DNA from: Anthopleura xanthogrammica
Taxonomy: Eukaryota; Cnidaria; Anthozoa; Actiniaria; Actiniidae
DNA: 64,000 nt
Assembly (NCBI GenBank): GCA_964019055.1
Contig: OZ025220.1
Location: 1,572,978-1,636,977 of the forward strand
Direction: 5' to 3'
The notes under the pieces: model-generated
Seen by the model: only the letters and a program-made list of their open reading frames with translations
Told to the model about the DNA's origin: nothing
Databases searched by the model: none
Made by a program: the position numbers and the translations under genes
Shown here: positions 48,549 through 59,316 of the stretch, piece after piece
Layout: each line of letters opens with the position of its first letter
How positions within the stretch are numbered: position 1 is the first letter of the stretch

Positions 48549-50734
48549 GATGGACGATCAGTGCTGACAGAAATATAAAATCACAATCGTATCTTGATAT
48601 CAACGTTACGAGCAAGAAACCTCTAAAATGCACTCACATACTCGCCATTAGAGTCTCCTGTAGCTCAGTGGCAGAGCGTCGGACTAGCATACTAGGGTCG
48701 TCGGTTTGATTCCCGTCCGGGGCTTAGATTTTTTTCTGAGTCAATTCAGTATGGTACGATCACATATACACTTCATAAAATAAGGAAAGTCGTTTATAGA
48801 TAGTCTTCCCGAGACTGCACAGGGAACCCGGCTTTCCTTTGCCGCATTCAATATTCATTATTCTTTTATGTAATTGCTCTTTATTGGTTTCCTGTGGTTT
48901 GAGATCGGTTTACGGTTACCTGTATATCCCATACAACATTGCCACTTATATTGTATCTATTACTTACGTCGTCGACCTCCTTCAGTTTTCTGCAAGCTTT
49001 TGGTCAAATCTGTTACACGAAAATGAGACGAGTCACTTAACGTCTGTTAGTAAATTTATGGTTATATACTAACTATGAAATACTTACTGGAACTCCTTGA
49101 TGACGAAAGAGTCCTACTGTATAGACTACCATCTGCAAAAAGAATAAATAGATATTCTTAGGTTCAGTTAAGAGGTCGGAATTTTGCTGCGTCGAATCTC
49201 TGACTCAAACGTCGCATTTAAATCCGCCGCTCGCAGTCTTGACCGCCGTCCGGTTGGCTCAGTTGGTTGAGCACTGGACTTTCGTGCGGAGGGTTGCGGT
49301 TCGAGTATTGGCCGAACCAACACTGAAAACCTCTGAGGACGTAAAGGAACCCTGGTAGTGACCACCCTCAGTGCCTACACCTCATGCTAACCACCTCATA
49401 ATAGACGAATTCGCGGTTTTCGGCGGCCATTTTGAATTGGGGCAAACCCAATGATGGATATTGGAAAGCTACAAATTGAGATAAGATTTTTGTTTTCACA
49501 ATAAAACGATCGGCACGATCGGCTCGTGAGTTATGGAAAACATAGAAAAACGAGTGATTATTTTCAATCAGACAGCTGCTGTACATGCCTGCTGGTTATT
49601 GATGTTTAAATTTTGAAAATCTGACAAAATTGAACGGAGCTACGGGAAGTCAAAGTGATCCAGATTTCTATATATTTTGCATGGTTTGCCCCAATTCAAA
49701 ATGGCCGCCGAAAACCGTGAATTGGTCTATTGTAAAGCGCCTCTAGTTATTAATAAACCCTACAATGCTTTATTTTCCGCGTTTGACGTCAAATTTATTC
49801 TCTTCATTTTCATTCAAAAACAAATTTCAAAAGAATAACTTTGCTGTAAAATGCGGAAAATAATGCATTCTAGGATTTATCAAAAAGGTCTATAATCCTT
49901 GTCATTGATTCAAGACGATGCAACTGCGCATGTTTTTTATCCATAGCCGCTGTGATATAGAGCCTTTATAAGGGATGCATTGCATTTGATGAGACGAAAA
50001 CTCGACATTTGAATCACCGTTGATCTTTAGTCGTTTCATTCTACTGAATCAAATCTGTGGAATCTGATTGGTTCAGACATTGTACTTGTCATGTACGAAA
50101 TTCGACGCGGCAAAAATATGACGTCTCAAGGACACGCGTAAAAAACTTCTGCGCATGCTCTAAGTCCGTATGCAAATTAGTCAAAAGCGTCTTCCTGCTA
50201 TTGTAAGGATATGCAATATTTGACTAATTTCACACTTGCCTGAAAAATAGACTTTACAAAATGCCAAAACTTGAAGTCAGTTCTTAAAAATTAAAGTTAA
50301 TTCTTTGATATTGTCTTTATTTATACAGTATACTGGTCCCGCAAAAGTATACCCACGAAATTTTTCGTATACTCGGAGAAAACAAGCATTTATTCTCACT
50401 AAAACTCTTGTAAATTCTTTGATAGCGTGCGGAAAGACACGCATGCGCAAACGTTTTTCTCTAATGTCCGTCTGGAGTGGGCCTTAGCAATGCTAAAAAG
50501 GCTTCCAGGACAATGACATTGATTGAGTTACTTACCGCTGTGCTCAGCATCAACATCATCATGGAATGCAGCCAAGTCATGTCCTATGTAAACAGGGCCA
50601 CGAGAATCATAGACGACATCCTTCTCTATGTCTTTTTCGACATGGTTTAAAATGTGATTTCTAGCAATGATGAAATCATGATGAAGAATCATAAAGCACA
50701 AGAAAAGCGCTGACCTCCATCTTAGCTGGCCCAT
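40252..50734 (-). CDS. Secreted or membrane helical protein of unknown family, 10 exons, 621 aa
   Basis: Exons: 50536-50734, 49088-49132, 48968-49009, 48227-48418, 47562-47716, 45869-46045, 44073-44280, 43300-43454, 41977-42219, 40252-40701; phases agree throughout and sum to 621 codons plus stop. Residues 1-24 (MGQLRWRSALFLCFMILHH) look like a signal peptide. A strong membrane segment follows at about 97-116 (LFGLILLLVSLVTTF), then amphipathic helices or coiled coil (135-211), a Gly/Ala-rich hydrophobic segment (241-259), another (329-351), a charged coiled coil (354-385), a helical region (392-455) and a Cys-containing end with two copies of a helix-turn-helix-like motif (about 544-580 and 586-620). 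I recognise no family. Weakest parts are exons 2-3 and the last acceptor (TTTAAG/TTA); the last exon also has its own ATG at 40722 and could be a separate gene. Introns are full of MITEs. Confidence 0.72.
40750..40990 (+). mobile_element. tRNA-derived SINE, family 2
   Basis: Head GCGTAGCTCAGTTGGTTAGT and B box GGTTCGATCCTC, followed by a non-tRNA body ending GGGCAACCACTCCCCGCG. The tRNA-like part does not close a clean cloverleaf, so it is not called a tRNA gene. Confidence 0.7.
41068..41240 (+). mobile_element. SINE family 1 running into a minisatellite
   Basis: A-box GGTGGCGTAGCGATAG at about 41069, B-box-like GGTATGATTCCC, then the body; its 3' tail is the first monomer of the 12-copy array that follows. 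Confidence 0.75.
41241..41925 (+). repeat. 12-copy 56/57-bp minisatellite derived from a SINE tail
   Basis: Unit contains TTAGCCATGCCCTGACTTAG, ATCAGCCCAGAGGTTGTTTC and AGGGTTCGATCTGTGAG. Twelve copies with scattered single-base differences. It stops 51 bp before the 41977-42219 exon of the 621-aa gene (downstream, intronic side). Confidence 0.93.
42440..42740. mobile_element. Composite of MITE fragments
   Basis: CACGCACAAAGGTTTCAGTA family followed by a GAGCTGC palindrome (42639-42723), like the 15.7-kb composite. Confidence 0.65.
42818..43292. mobile_element. Palindromic MITE holding a nested MITE and abutting an exon
   Basis: Outer ends ACACAGCTATTTTAAAAAAC and GTTTTTTGAAATAGCTGTGT; inner insert 43068-43243 is the ATAAGCCAGTTC family. 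The outer right end lies 7 bp from exon 43300-43454 of the 621-aa gene. Confidence 0.8.
43504..44038. repeat. Dispersed repeat region
   Basis: Shares CCCGGCTTTCCTTTGCCGC with 48800-48905, and its end is related to 44570-44720. No gene seen. Confidence 0.5.
44335..44535. mobile_element. GCATCAAGCATTC MITE, left arm lost
   Basis: Ends GAATGCTTGATGCGTGTATA; nearly identical internally to 4850-5037. Confidence 0.75.
44968..45143. mobile_element. ATAAGCCAGTTC palindromic MITE
   Basis: Third copy, in an intron of the 621-aa gene. Confidence 0.85.
45212..45345. mobile_element. CCCCTTCA MITE, partial
   Basis: Right half ending ACTGTGAAGGGGACTATT. Confidence 0.6.
45726..45810. mobile_element. GAGCTGC palindromic MITE
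   Basis: Copy 59 bp from exon 45869-46045. Confidence 0.8.
46372..46510. mobile_element. TCATTCTCTTGAG palindromic MITE
   Basis: GAATTGTATCCATATTCATG and the ACGTGGTCTGAAATGGG end are shared with 9931-10072. Confidence 0.65.
46534..46779. mobile_element. GAGCTGC MITE interrupted by GATATTGTGG MITE
   Basis: The outer palindrome stops at TCCTCCAAA (46600) and resumes TTAAGCTGC (46771); between lies the complete hairpin 46603-46770. Confidence 0.75.
46779..46928. repeat. Perfect 58-bp inverted repeat
   Basis: Arms 46779-46836 and 46871-46928 match without mismatch by eye (CTAAAATAGTGATAGAGCAA ...), with a 34-bp loop. Confidence 0.9.
47011..47356. mobile_element. 340-bp GCATGCGCA MITE with target duplication
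   Basis: Flanked by CCCGTACT on both sides, an 8-bp duplication as made by hAT elements. Confidence 0.8.
47727..48125 (+). repeat. Degenerate pentamer satellite (ACAGC/ACAGT)n
   Basis: About 80 five-base units, in an intron of the 621-aa gene; long open frames on the minus strand here are artefacts. Confidence 0.93.
48481..48550 (+). repeat. (AAT/AATG)n microsatellite
   Basis: Runs of AATAAT and ATGATA. Confidence 0.93.
48655..48735 (+). mobile_element. tRNA-like SINE head
   Basis: GTAGCTCAGTGGCAGAGC and GGTTTGATTCCC resemble A and B boxes, ending in a T7 run. Acceptor and T-stem pairing are poor, so a functional tRNA is unlikely. Confidence 0.45.
49240..49335 (+). mobile_element. tRNA-like SINE head, third family
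   Basis: GGTTGGCTCAGTTGGTTGAG (A box) and GGTTCGAGTATTGG (B box) with a non-tRNA continuation. Located in intron 1 of the 621-aa gene. Confidence 0.5.
49402..49732. mobile_element. TIR element (GGCGGCCATTTTGAATTGGG)
   Basis: About 50-bp inverted ends; in intron 1 of the 621-aa gene. Confidence 0.85.
50131..50470. mobile_element. 340-bp GCATGCGCA MITE, reverse
   Basis: Complete reverse copy just downstream (intronic) of the first exon of the 621-aa gene. Confidence 0.85.
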
Positions 50735-52463
50735 TTCTGTAATTAAGAAAACGTTAACATCTATTAGAGGGTCTCAATAAAGAAGCGCGCAGATGACGTC
50801 AGAATCAGGGACGGCAGAGCCTCTAGCCCCCCCACTTTTTTGAGAATTTGTTTTTCTTTCTTAACGATAAAAAGTGAAAAAATCAGAATGATAGGGGAGG
50901 GGTGGGTAGGAAATAGTTTAGCCCCCCCACTTTAAAAACTGCTCAGCCGTCCCTGAGAATGCAGGTTTGTCTGAGTTTATAATTTATTCTCAGCATTCTT
51001 GCATTCAAAAAAAATGACTATTTACGAATCCCTCGATATTCCGTTTTTTAACTCTTATAATAAAGTATTAAAGTAGAAAATCGAAACGAAGTAGGAATCG
51101 TAGAAATTAGAAAAAAAAAGTTATTAATTTAACTCTTTTAACGTGTTATGGTTAACTCTTTGATTCTTATAACTTAGGACAAATTTTTAGGCCCTTTTTA
51201 CGCGTTAAGGCTTGCCCCATCGAGACCCTCGTATAAAAAACCCCGACAATTTGGAAATTTTATGTAGCTGATGTTGTAGCAATCTACTATGAATAACTGC
51301 AGAGCGACTCGGTTCTGCACTGGTTAAGTTATAAATATATCCGACATTCTTAGAAAAGTGTTGAAAATGAAGAATGTGAATTGGTATGTAAATATATATA
51401 GTCTTACCAGGCTTTTCAATGGAGAATGTAGTATGAAAAATTCCCTACAAGTACCTGAAGGTATTGTAGACTGGGTGGATTGACGGGTTTTGTGTGTTGG
51501 TACAACTAATTAAATGGCTGGCCGGGATTACACCTTGATGCAATTGGTCATGTGTCGTAACGGTAAAGTATTACATCAGGTGGGATCAGTGTTCGATAGC
51601 CCTTTCAGTTTTTTAAGTCTTCAATGTTAAAGTTGAGAAGTCAAGTCGAATGGAATTTGAAGTACAAATAAATAAAAAAAAGAGAAAAAGAAGAAAAGAA
51701 AAGAGAAAAAGAAAATAAGGAATGAAAAAAGGGAAGTGAGAAGAAAGAAAACGAAAAGAAAGGCTAAAAGATGCTCGAAATAACAAGACAAAAAGGTCGT
51801 TGTGCACTACCTCGGCAATTCAGTCATTAATAACCCTTTTGTGCGCGTAGTGAACGAATCAGACCGTCTGACGTTATTATTGGATAAAGGAAAAATGATC
51901 GATACTGAAAAATAAAGAAATCACATTTAAGAATTTTTGTAAAGGTAAGAAAAACTCGAAATTTACTAGTACCGATATAAGTTAAAAATAAACCTACATT
52001 GACGTGAGTTCATTGCCTACTGGTATATATGAGAAACAACTTTTAGACATATATATTATATATACATAATTAAATATTGAAACGACTATAAGTTGATAGA
52101 GATAACTCAAAAAGAATTCGAGTTCCAGGTCTGGATCTCAGATTTTTTTCCGAGTTTTTTTTATTGACTTCTAGTTGTATCAATGTGTACTTATGTACTG
52201 ATCTATGATTTGACCATTGACTGTTCATTCAGCTGATACGTACCACCAGAATGTTAGTAAATATTTATTTTACTTCAACCAACTCGATTTTAAAATATTT
52301 ATTAGCTGGTGTGGCCCGTTGTTTTACTAAAGTGTTTAGTTATATTATTGTTAGAGTTTTCTTTTTCAGTGATGGTGGGTTGATTACTACCCAGTTGTAT
52401 TACCTTATATGATAAAGAGAACAGACTAAAACAAAAAACACTTTTTAGCAGTTAACTGTCAAA
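50735..52463. other. Divergent intergenic region between the two unknown secreted-protein genes
   Basis: Contains a small TIR element (50816-50955), a repeat related to 44760-44960, an AT-rich stretch and a purine-rich run (51660-51770). No obvious paired promoter motif could be assigned. Confidence 0.5.
50816..50955. mobile_element. Small hAT-like TIR element
   Basis: Ends CAGGGACGGC / GCCGTCCCTG flanked by AGAAT on both sides. Confidence 0.75.
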
Positions 52464-55400
52464 ATGCGGTGGTGTTTTAGTGTCCTTTTTCTTTTTCTAA
52501 TGGAAAACAAAGTTATGACATCTCCATCGGGTATCAAGACCAAGTTATCAGGTAACCCACATATTAAAACCGACGGCGTATGTCTTCACATCTGTTTATG
52601 TTCAAGTCTACTGTCTTTCTCAGTTTGTTTGTTCCCTTTAGTGTGTGTCCTATTATATCTGTCTGTCAGTTTTGTCTTGTCTGTCTGTCTGTCCTGTCGC
52701 GTATCTGTCTGTCTAATCGTGCATCTGTCTGTCTGTCCACTTGATCGTGTTTCTGTCTAATCGTGCGTGCGTCTGTCTGATTGTGCATCTGTCTGTCTGT
52801 CCACCTGATCGTGTTTCTGTCTGATCGTGCGTGCGTCTGTCTGTCTGATTGTGCGTCTCTCTGTCGGATTGTGTCTGTCTGATCGCGTGTCTGTCTGTCC
52901 ATCGTGTGTCTGTTTGTCCATCGTGTGTCTGTCTGATCGTGCGTGTGTCTAGTCGCGTGTCTGTCTGTCTAATCGTACATCTGTCTGTCTGTCCACCTGA
53001 TCGTGTTTCTGTCTGATCGTTTTTCTGTCTGATCGTGCGTCTGTCTGATCGTCTGTCTGATCGTGCGTCTGTCTGATCGTCTGTCTAATCGTACATCTGT
53101 CTGTCTGTCCACCTGATCGTGTTTCTGTCTGATCGTGTTTCTGTCTGATCGTTTTTCTGTCTGATCGTGCGTCTGTCTGATCGTCTGTCTGTCTGTCGGT
53201 CTTATCGTCAGGGTATATGACTGTGTAATCATTGTATGTGTTTCTTTATTTATTCATTGACATTGTTTCTATTTGCATGTTCAGGTTCCAGTGTTCTTGT
53301 TTCATCCTTTGGTAATTCCTCTTCCTTGGTGTACGTTAAGTTTAACGAGTGCTGTGATGAATATCCCGCGGCATGTCAGGACAGAGATACCTTTGAACGA
53401 ATGAGGAATAGTATAAATTACAAACTGGACGAAATTAACAACTTGTGGCTTAAAGGTAATTTGAAAATAAATTGATTGTTTAATAACCCACTTTTGATGT
53501 TGTGGTTGAGTGATGACGAACAAAGCAACTCAAGACGAGGCTCCTTGGAGATAAAAGAATTTTGTTTCCCCGGAGCCTTGTCTTGAATTGCTTTGTACGT
53601 GATAACTCAACCAGAATATTGAAAGTGGGCTATTAACCACCTTCCATACATCGGTTCAGTGGTCAAACACAAAGCATTCAATAAAGGCAAGATTGAGTTT
53701 CAAAGAATTATTTAAATTTGAACCTTGAAGCTTTGTGTTGGACCAGTAAACGGATGTATTGAAAGTGATAAATTGCCTTTTGAAAAAGCCAATAATATAC
53801 ACCTAATTAGCATTAGAGGAGGGGGGCTTAAAAGAGAGGGGGGCTTATTTTGGGGGGGGAGCTTAATAGAGGATTTACGGTACAATACTTTTTTCCCACA
53901 AAAAAATGAGCGTGAAGAAACATAATGACAATGACAATGATTTATTTAGTACTATTTTTGTACAAAGTAATTAACATAAATTAATTAAAGAACTTAATTT
54001 AGTACATGCTAACTGAAATAACCATAAGGCTAAACAAGTCAGTTAGCTAGTTTTGAATAAATTACAAATTTTGGTCAAAAATTCACATTGTTAAATATTT
54101 ACCAAGCACAAAAATCCCCACCTTAATACTAATTAACATATATATTATTAATTTCCAGTTAAAAGAGATTCAGGAACGATAGAAACAATTGCGTTGCGTC
54201 GGACAAAACCACGGGATAAAATCAGAAATGTACAAAGCAAGAGACGGCCGTCAATGAGGTCTCCAAAGCCAAAATTATTTCTGAAGAAGGTAATAGACCA
54301 GATTGGAAAAAAGACAAAGTCTTTATCTGTATAATAACCCAAATAAAGATTGATTGATTGATCATTTCACGGTTGTCGTCGCTCAACCTCAGCCTCGATA
54401 GTGTGTAATATATTCTTTAGAATTTTACTACAGCCCATGGTAATTTAAGGAATGTACACATTATCAAACATTAGTATAAATACAAAGGTGATTATACAAA
54501 ACCGCGCGCTCTGATTGGTTTTCTATCTCGGATTATCAGCCGATAATCACCTTTTCGGACAAAATGGCTGTCAGCAAAATCGCGCGCTTTTAAAAAATAA
54601 AATATTTTCACTTTCAATGTTGTTTGCTTCTTTCTTTTTTGAAATAATCACCTTTTTATTTATACTAAAACAATTATTCACCTCAGGCTCAGTGATTATC
54701 GATGAATATTTACCTCGCAGCTCGAAGACTCGCCGCTCGGTAAATATTCATCGATAATCACTTCGCCTTCGGCGAATAACTGCTAAATAGACCATTTTCG
54801 AGATGCACGAGCGCTTTCAAAAATATCTATTGAAACACTTAAAACTTCGACGGGCTTTAGTCAAATTCTAAAGAATAAATTACACGCTATCGAGGCTGAG
54901 GTTGAGCGACGACAACCGTGAAATGGTCTATTCTGTTTGAACGATAAATGAATTCTTTGTCTATTGCATAATTCAAGTATTTTGGGTGTTTTTTTTTTAA
55001 TGCTTAAACAGTTTAAACGAAAAGAGGAAAGGCAACGAAAATGTCTGACGACTCGCCTGAAAATTCTGGGGATGAAAAAGACCCTTGAAGAAAGCATAAC
55101 TCTTGGTAATAGTGAGGAATCATATAACGTACATATCATTAGGTTATATAGCTATTTCAAAAATGGTTCGTGGAAGTTTTGTTGCCATGTTGCATACCAA
55201 ACCCGAAATGCACTATGGGCGATGTGACTCCAATCAGAAAAACGTTCACAACAATATGGAACTTTCCCAAAACCTGTCTGCTTAGTTTACGATACACTTC
55301 AAGCCTGGGCCCCATCCACACTACACCGGATAAATTATAAAAGTGTTTTCACTTTGAAAACCCAACAAATGTTTTCCATCCACATCACATTGAAAAATTG

Positions 55401-56259
55401 TCGACACTTGTGCACATTTACCAGAATTAAATTTTCTAAAAAAGCTCATATAGTTTAAGCTCTGAATATCTGGTAAGTTTAGTGCTGATTTCATAAGATA
55501 TAATAAAGTTTAAATTTTTTTTAAAAACATTGCCCTTCCCCTCCCCCTGAGTACCAAATTTGCCTCCCCCTGAATGAAATCGAAGTGGGCCCATAGCTGA
55601 AATCAATCAGCTTGTCCTATGCTATCATCGTGCCAAGTTTGGTGTCTTTAACCGAAAGTGCACAATTCGACCATTCTTTTGCACAATATTGCTGGACTAA
55701 ATAGCTGTATTTAGCTCTTGACATTCAGCATATTTTGCTAATAATTATTATAACATAATTAGGGTAGGTAGTAGAAAAGCTAATCATATACACGCATCAA
55801 GTGTTTCTCGCTACTGCTCTAAGGGCATGCTCATGTAATGAAAAAGTGGGTCCGGAGTATTTTTGTAAAATATGCTATATTACGCCATATTTGATTCGGA
55901 ATTGGCTTAACGGTACGTGATCTTGAAAATGTTGCTTGGCAAGAAAAAAAAATTAAAAAGCATATTTAAAAAAAATGTCCCACTTTTTCATCACGTGAGC
56001 ATGCGTAGCGCGGAATTCTCGATGCGTGTATTATAAATAATACATTGTTTTTCTCTCCAAAGCCTCAGACATGTACAATGATATTGCAACAGTTGGTCAA
56101 GAATGTAGCCAAGTTCGTAATTTAGCAAGGGAAAGCGTAGTAAGGATTAAAAACATCAGCGCAATAGCTAAAGAGATGATAAAAATGATCCACTTGTATG
56201 TGTACGATTTCAACGGTAATGTAATACCCGATGTTAGATATCTCAAAATTCAGACTTGA
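52464..56259 (+). CDS. Small secreted basic protein of unknown family, 5 exons, 226 aa
   Basis: Exons: 52464-52551, 53285-53455, 54159-54289, 55012-55105, 56063-56259; splice sites are canonical and phases agree. The start MRWCFSVLFLFLM is a probable signal peptide. Then come a Ser-rich stretch, a cluster ECCDEYPAAC (51-60), a short helix (INYKLDEINNLWL), a very basic middle (about 89-153, many Lys/Arg, KRRPSMRSPKPK) with possible dibasic cleavage sites, and a helical end (SQVRNLARESVVRIKNISAIA) followed by a short beta-like tail. AATAAA lies 61 nt after the stop. Intron 1 contains a 520-bp CTGT-rich satellite, and a MITE ends 31 bp before exon 5. It diverges from the 621-residue gene across 1.7 kb. 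No function is assigned; a matrix, peptide-precursor or effector role would be speculation. Confidence 0.75.
52680..53215 (+). repeat. CTGT/GATCGTG satellite
   Basis: About 520 bp of CTGTCTGT interspersed with CTGATCGTG(T/C); fills most of intron 1 of the 226-aa gene. Confidence 0.93.
53483..53632. mobile_element. GATATTGTGG palindromic MITE
   Basis: Third copy, more diverged, 28 bp after exon 53285-53455. Confidence 0.75.
54358..54932. mobile_element. TIR element, about 575 bp
   Basis: About 70-bp inverted ends (TTTCACGGTTGTCGTCGCTC / GAGCGACGACAACCGTGAAA). Confidence 0.85.
55788..56031. mobile_element. GCATCAAGCATTC MITE
   Basis: Third copy; ends 31 bp before exon 5 of the 226-aa gene, overlapping where the branch site may lie. 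Confidence 0.75.
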
Positions 56260-56319
56260 TTGCGAGGCTTGTATGATATGGTACAAACACATGGATCACC
56301 AATTACATTTATTGGAACA

Positions 56320-56325
56320 AATAAA
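56320..56325 (+). terminator. Polyadenylation signal of the 226-aa gene
   Basis: AATAAA 61 nt after the stop at 56259, in an A-rich context. Confidence 0.6.
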
Positions 56326-57518
56326 ATAATGTACCATATGCAACATTCCTACCTTTTGCCAATAACATTACAAATTTGGTAGAAATGCTAGAATGATTTT
56401 ACTTGGCCCGTGACAAGATTGGCAGACTAATTAGTTAGTAATAGACTCCAAATCCATTGTTTTCTTTTGTCTTCAATAAAGGCGCCTGTCCAATTTTGTC
56501 TCATTTCAAGTTGAGAAGAAACTTGCCGCTTCACTGAAATGGGCTACCAAAAAAAAATGACAAGCGCAGGGTATTTAGAATTGTAAAATGTACTTTGTTG
56601 CAGATACTTTGCTTAATCACTGTGTTGTGACTTAGGATATAATAAAGAAATTTTCTTAAGATGAGCATGTCAAATGGCAGTGGTCCTCGTAAGCACAGCA
56701 TGACAACATTCTGAGTGTCAAAGCCAAAGTTTAAACATATTGCAAAAAGATTGTGATTTTAAATTTCAAATAATACCGGTAAACATCAAATTCAATTATC
56801 GTTGTCCGATTCCAAAAAGATCGCAGAAGCCAAGATTGAAGGGTGTTCATGGTAAACAGTAATGAGGCTACTATTATATGCACATTGAAGTTTTGTAGCT
56901 ATCAAACATAAAGAAAAATGTGAAAAAGGTTTGTAATTGTTATTAATTCAAGAATTTCGTTGTACGTGGGTTTCATCTATGATTTATTCTGTGTTTATTT
57001 CGAGTTAATTCAATGTGTTTAACCTCATTAAATAAAGTTATTATCTATCTATTTAAGAGGAATTTACATATTTTTTTACTGTCAATACCTTGTCCAAACA
57101 AAGCAATTCTCGAGAGTGGATTTAAAGTTTTTGCTGGAAGGACATACTTGTGGATTTTGTGACAGGCGTTTTGCTACAAAACGATTTGAAACAATCGCAA
57201 CCTTCTCCGACTGGCCATGGTTGTCAAACTGAACGAAACTGGTCTGACAAATATTGTGATTCATGAAGTTAGCCTGAATATGATAAAGTCATTTAAGACG
57301 TTTGTACGCAATGCATATATCACCCGCAAAAAAGACAAAGGGATATAGTTTTGCTGTAAGGAAAATTGGATTGGCTCGCTTTGGTATCAGCAAGTTGAAA
57401 GACGACAATGAAAGAATAGTTGCTTATAAGAAACTCTAAGATGGAGATTGTTTTGCTAGATTTTCTATTGATCCTCATGAAGCACCAATTAAGATCAATT
57501 ATTTAAAATAAAAGCAAA
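56326..57518. other. Intergenic, no gene seen
   Basis: AT-rich unassigned DNA. Short open stretches (about 57140-57240, including TCGFCDRRFATKRF, and 57338-57440) may be remnants of the transposon that follows, but none is convincing. Confidence 0.5.
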
Positions 57519-57816
57519 GCAGTCCACTTCATCTGAACAAGCTGAAAGTGATGCCTGACTTACTTTCAAAAGTATTACTACTATGGAATTATCCACTCCA
57601 ACGAGGAAACAAATCCATCAACCAATTTTCAAGGAAATTTCACAAGATTTATTCACTATTATTGAAAGCAGTCCACTTCATTTGAACAAGCTGAAAGTGA
57701 TGCCCGACTTACTTTCAAAAGTATTACTACTATGGAATTATCCACTCCAACGAGGAAACAAATCCATCAACCAATTCTCAACGAAATTTCACAAGATTTA
57801 TTCACTATTATTGAAG
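57519..57816 (+). repeat. 149-bp tandem duplication, two copies
   Basis: The segment starting GCAGTCCACTTCAT at 57519 is repeated with few differences from 57668. It creates overlapping open frames with repeated peptides (ELSTPTRKQIHQP). It lies upstream of the piggyBac relic and may belong to it. Confidence 0.85.
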
Positions 57817-58059
57817 GACACACTTCTTGTCACCAAACGCCTACTGCTTTTATCATTTATCCAAAACCAGCAACAAGCAATAAGATCTACAGCACTGCTT
57901 CCTTCCACAATTTGCATCATGGAAAAACATCACTCGAATATAGTTTTAACAAGTATATCCTGCATTCTTAATGTTATTTTTCTTACGAAATCGATAAACG
58001 TTTTACAAGCAATGGATAAAAGTTTCAATGGCTGCAGACTCGAGGTTTAGCACTTCAAC

Positions 58060-58830
58060 ACCTAACCTCGGAAAAGAACAAGGACAAAGGCTAGTTCATG
58101 GATTAGGATACAACGTAGTGACAAGGTTAGTACTGCCATTTATGAATATACATCATCACCTTGATTTTTTTTTTTTTTAATTCAGTAAGGTTGTTCAGTT
58201 AAAGGTTGTTAAAACAGCTTCCTGCTCGCACAAAGGCAAAGCTAATGGCAGGCGGAAAACTTGTACCTCAGAAAGGTAATTTAGTTTTTACTGAGTGGCA
58301 TGATAAGAGCGACGTAAGTATTTTATCAACAAAAAAATTAAGTCCTTTAGACGGCGATATTCTTGCGCAAAGGCGAGGCCAGAACATTTGGAAACCTTGG
58401 TATGTTTGTACAATTCAAACATGGGCGATGTTGATCTGAATTATCAACTTTGTAAGTATTACTGTATTGGGCATTCTTCCAGTAAGTGGTATATATATAT
58501 TTGTTTTGGTTTCTTATTGATGTTTCTATATGCAATTCTTTTATTTTATTTAATTCTTGGGGGTCAAACAATGAGCAAGCTAAGAGAAGGCAGGTAAGTT
58601 TCAGGACGAGTCTTCAAAGCAGGACTCATAGCAGGGTTTTTTGGTTGACTTGGTGCACAAAAACAACTGCAAGAAAATAGAGAGTTTTTCGCTTCAACCG
58701 GATAATGCAGGTAAGCATTTTATAGAAAAATCAAGACCAGCAAAAGAGGATGTGTTCAGTGCAAGAGAAGAGGAGAGAAAACACCCAAGGGACGACCAGC
58801 TGAAACCACCTTCGAGTGCCTTCAAATGTT
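58060..58830 (+). pseudogene. Decayed piggyBac-like transposase
   Basis: Broken frames retain piggyBac DDE-domain text in order: GLGYNVVTRLVLPF (58112 onward), LVPQKGNLVFTEWHDKSDVSILSTKK (58261-58341, quoted here in two parts: LVPQKGNLVFTEW and HDKSDVSILST), then NMGDVDLNYQLCKYY (about 58420-58470), KWYIYIFWF and DVSICNSFILFN. These match the family's MGGVDxxDQ and KW-F motifs, but frames change several times, so it cannot make a transposase. Element ends and TTAA duplications were not located. Confidence 0.75.
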
Positions 58831-58831
58831 A

Positions 58832-59180
58832 TTAGCATCCATAAGATTCAAGAACTTCATTAACACTCTTGAGTTCTTGTGCCTTGGTCTTCTCAGCCTT
58901 TTGCTTCAGGTTCTGAATCTTGTGTTCATGGTTAACTGTAGCCTTGGCCTTGCGTTTCTCCTCCAAGGTACTCACAATGTCCTGGTACTTCCAGCCTACT
59001 TCATGAGAGAGTCTACCAAGAACACTTTACTTCCTTCCTACGACTCTAAGAGCTGATGACACAACCATGCACTTCATCTTATCATATGGGCTTGGCACTC
59101 CATCAAACACCTAGATGCGATTCATTGCTTATATGCCTCTCTTGGTCTTTTGTGGAATCATACTTCTAACCGAAATTTAA
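58832..59180 (-). pseudogene. RPL13A: RPL13A retropseudogene, copy 1
   Basis: Read on the minus strand it gives MIPQKTKRG, VFDGVPSPYDKMKCMVVSSALRV, then GRLSHEVGWKYQDIVSTLEEKR and a helical C-terminus ending LESYGC, the C-terminal half of ribosomal protein L13a (uL13). In-frame TAA and TAG after KTKRGI and a frameshift upstream show it is dead. It has no introns, as expected for a processed copy. Confidence 0.88.
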
Positions 59181-59190
59181 AGGCAATGAG

Positions 59191-59316
59191 TGTTATTAGT
59201 ATCTATAAGATTCAAGAACTTCATTAACACTCTTGAGTTCTTGTGCCTTGGTCTACTCAGCCTTTTGCTTCAGTTTCTGAATCTTTGTCTTGTGTTCATG
59301 GTAAACTGTAACCTTG
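59191..59316 (-). pseudogene. RPL13A: RPL13A retropseudogene, copy 2, C-terminal piece
   Basis: Repeats the C-terminal part of copy 1 in the same orientation (ending at the same coding end). It is cut at 59316 by a 1258-bp insertion; the rest of the copy resumes at 60575. Its last 33 bp are duplicated on the far side of the insertion. Confidence 0.8.

Noticed and set aside
52666..53232. Asp/Arg/Gln-rich frames (DRQTD repeats)
   Set aside because: Translation of the CTGT-type satellite in intron 1 of the 226-aa gene.
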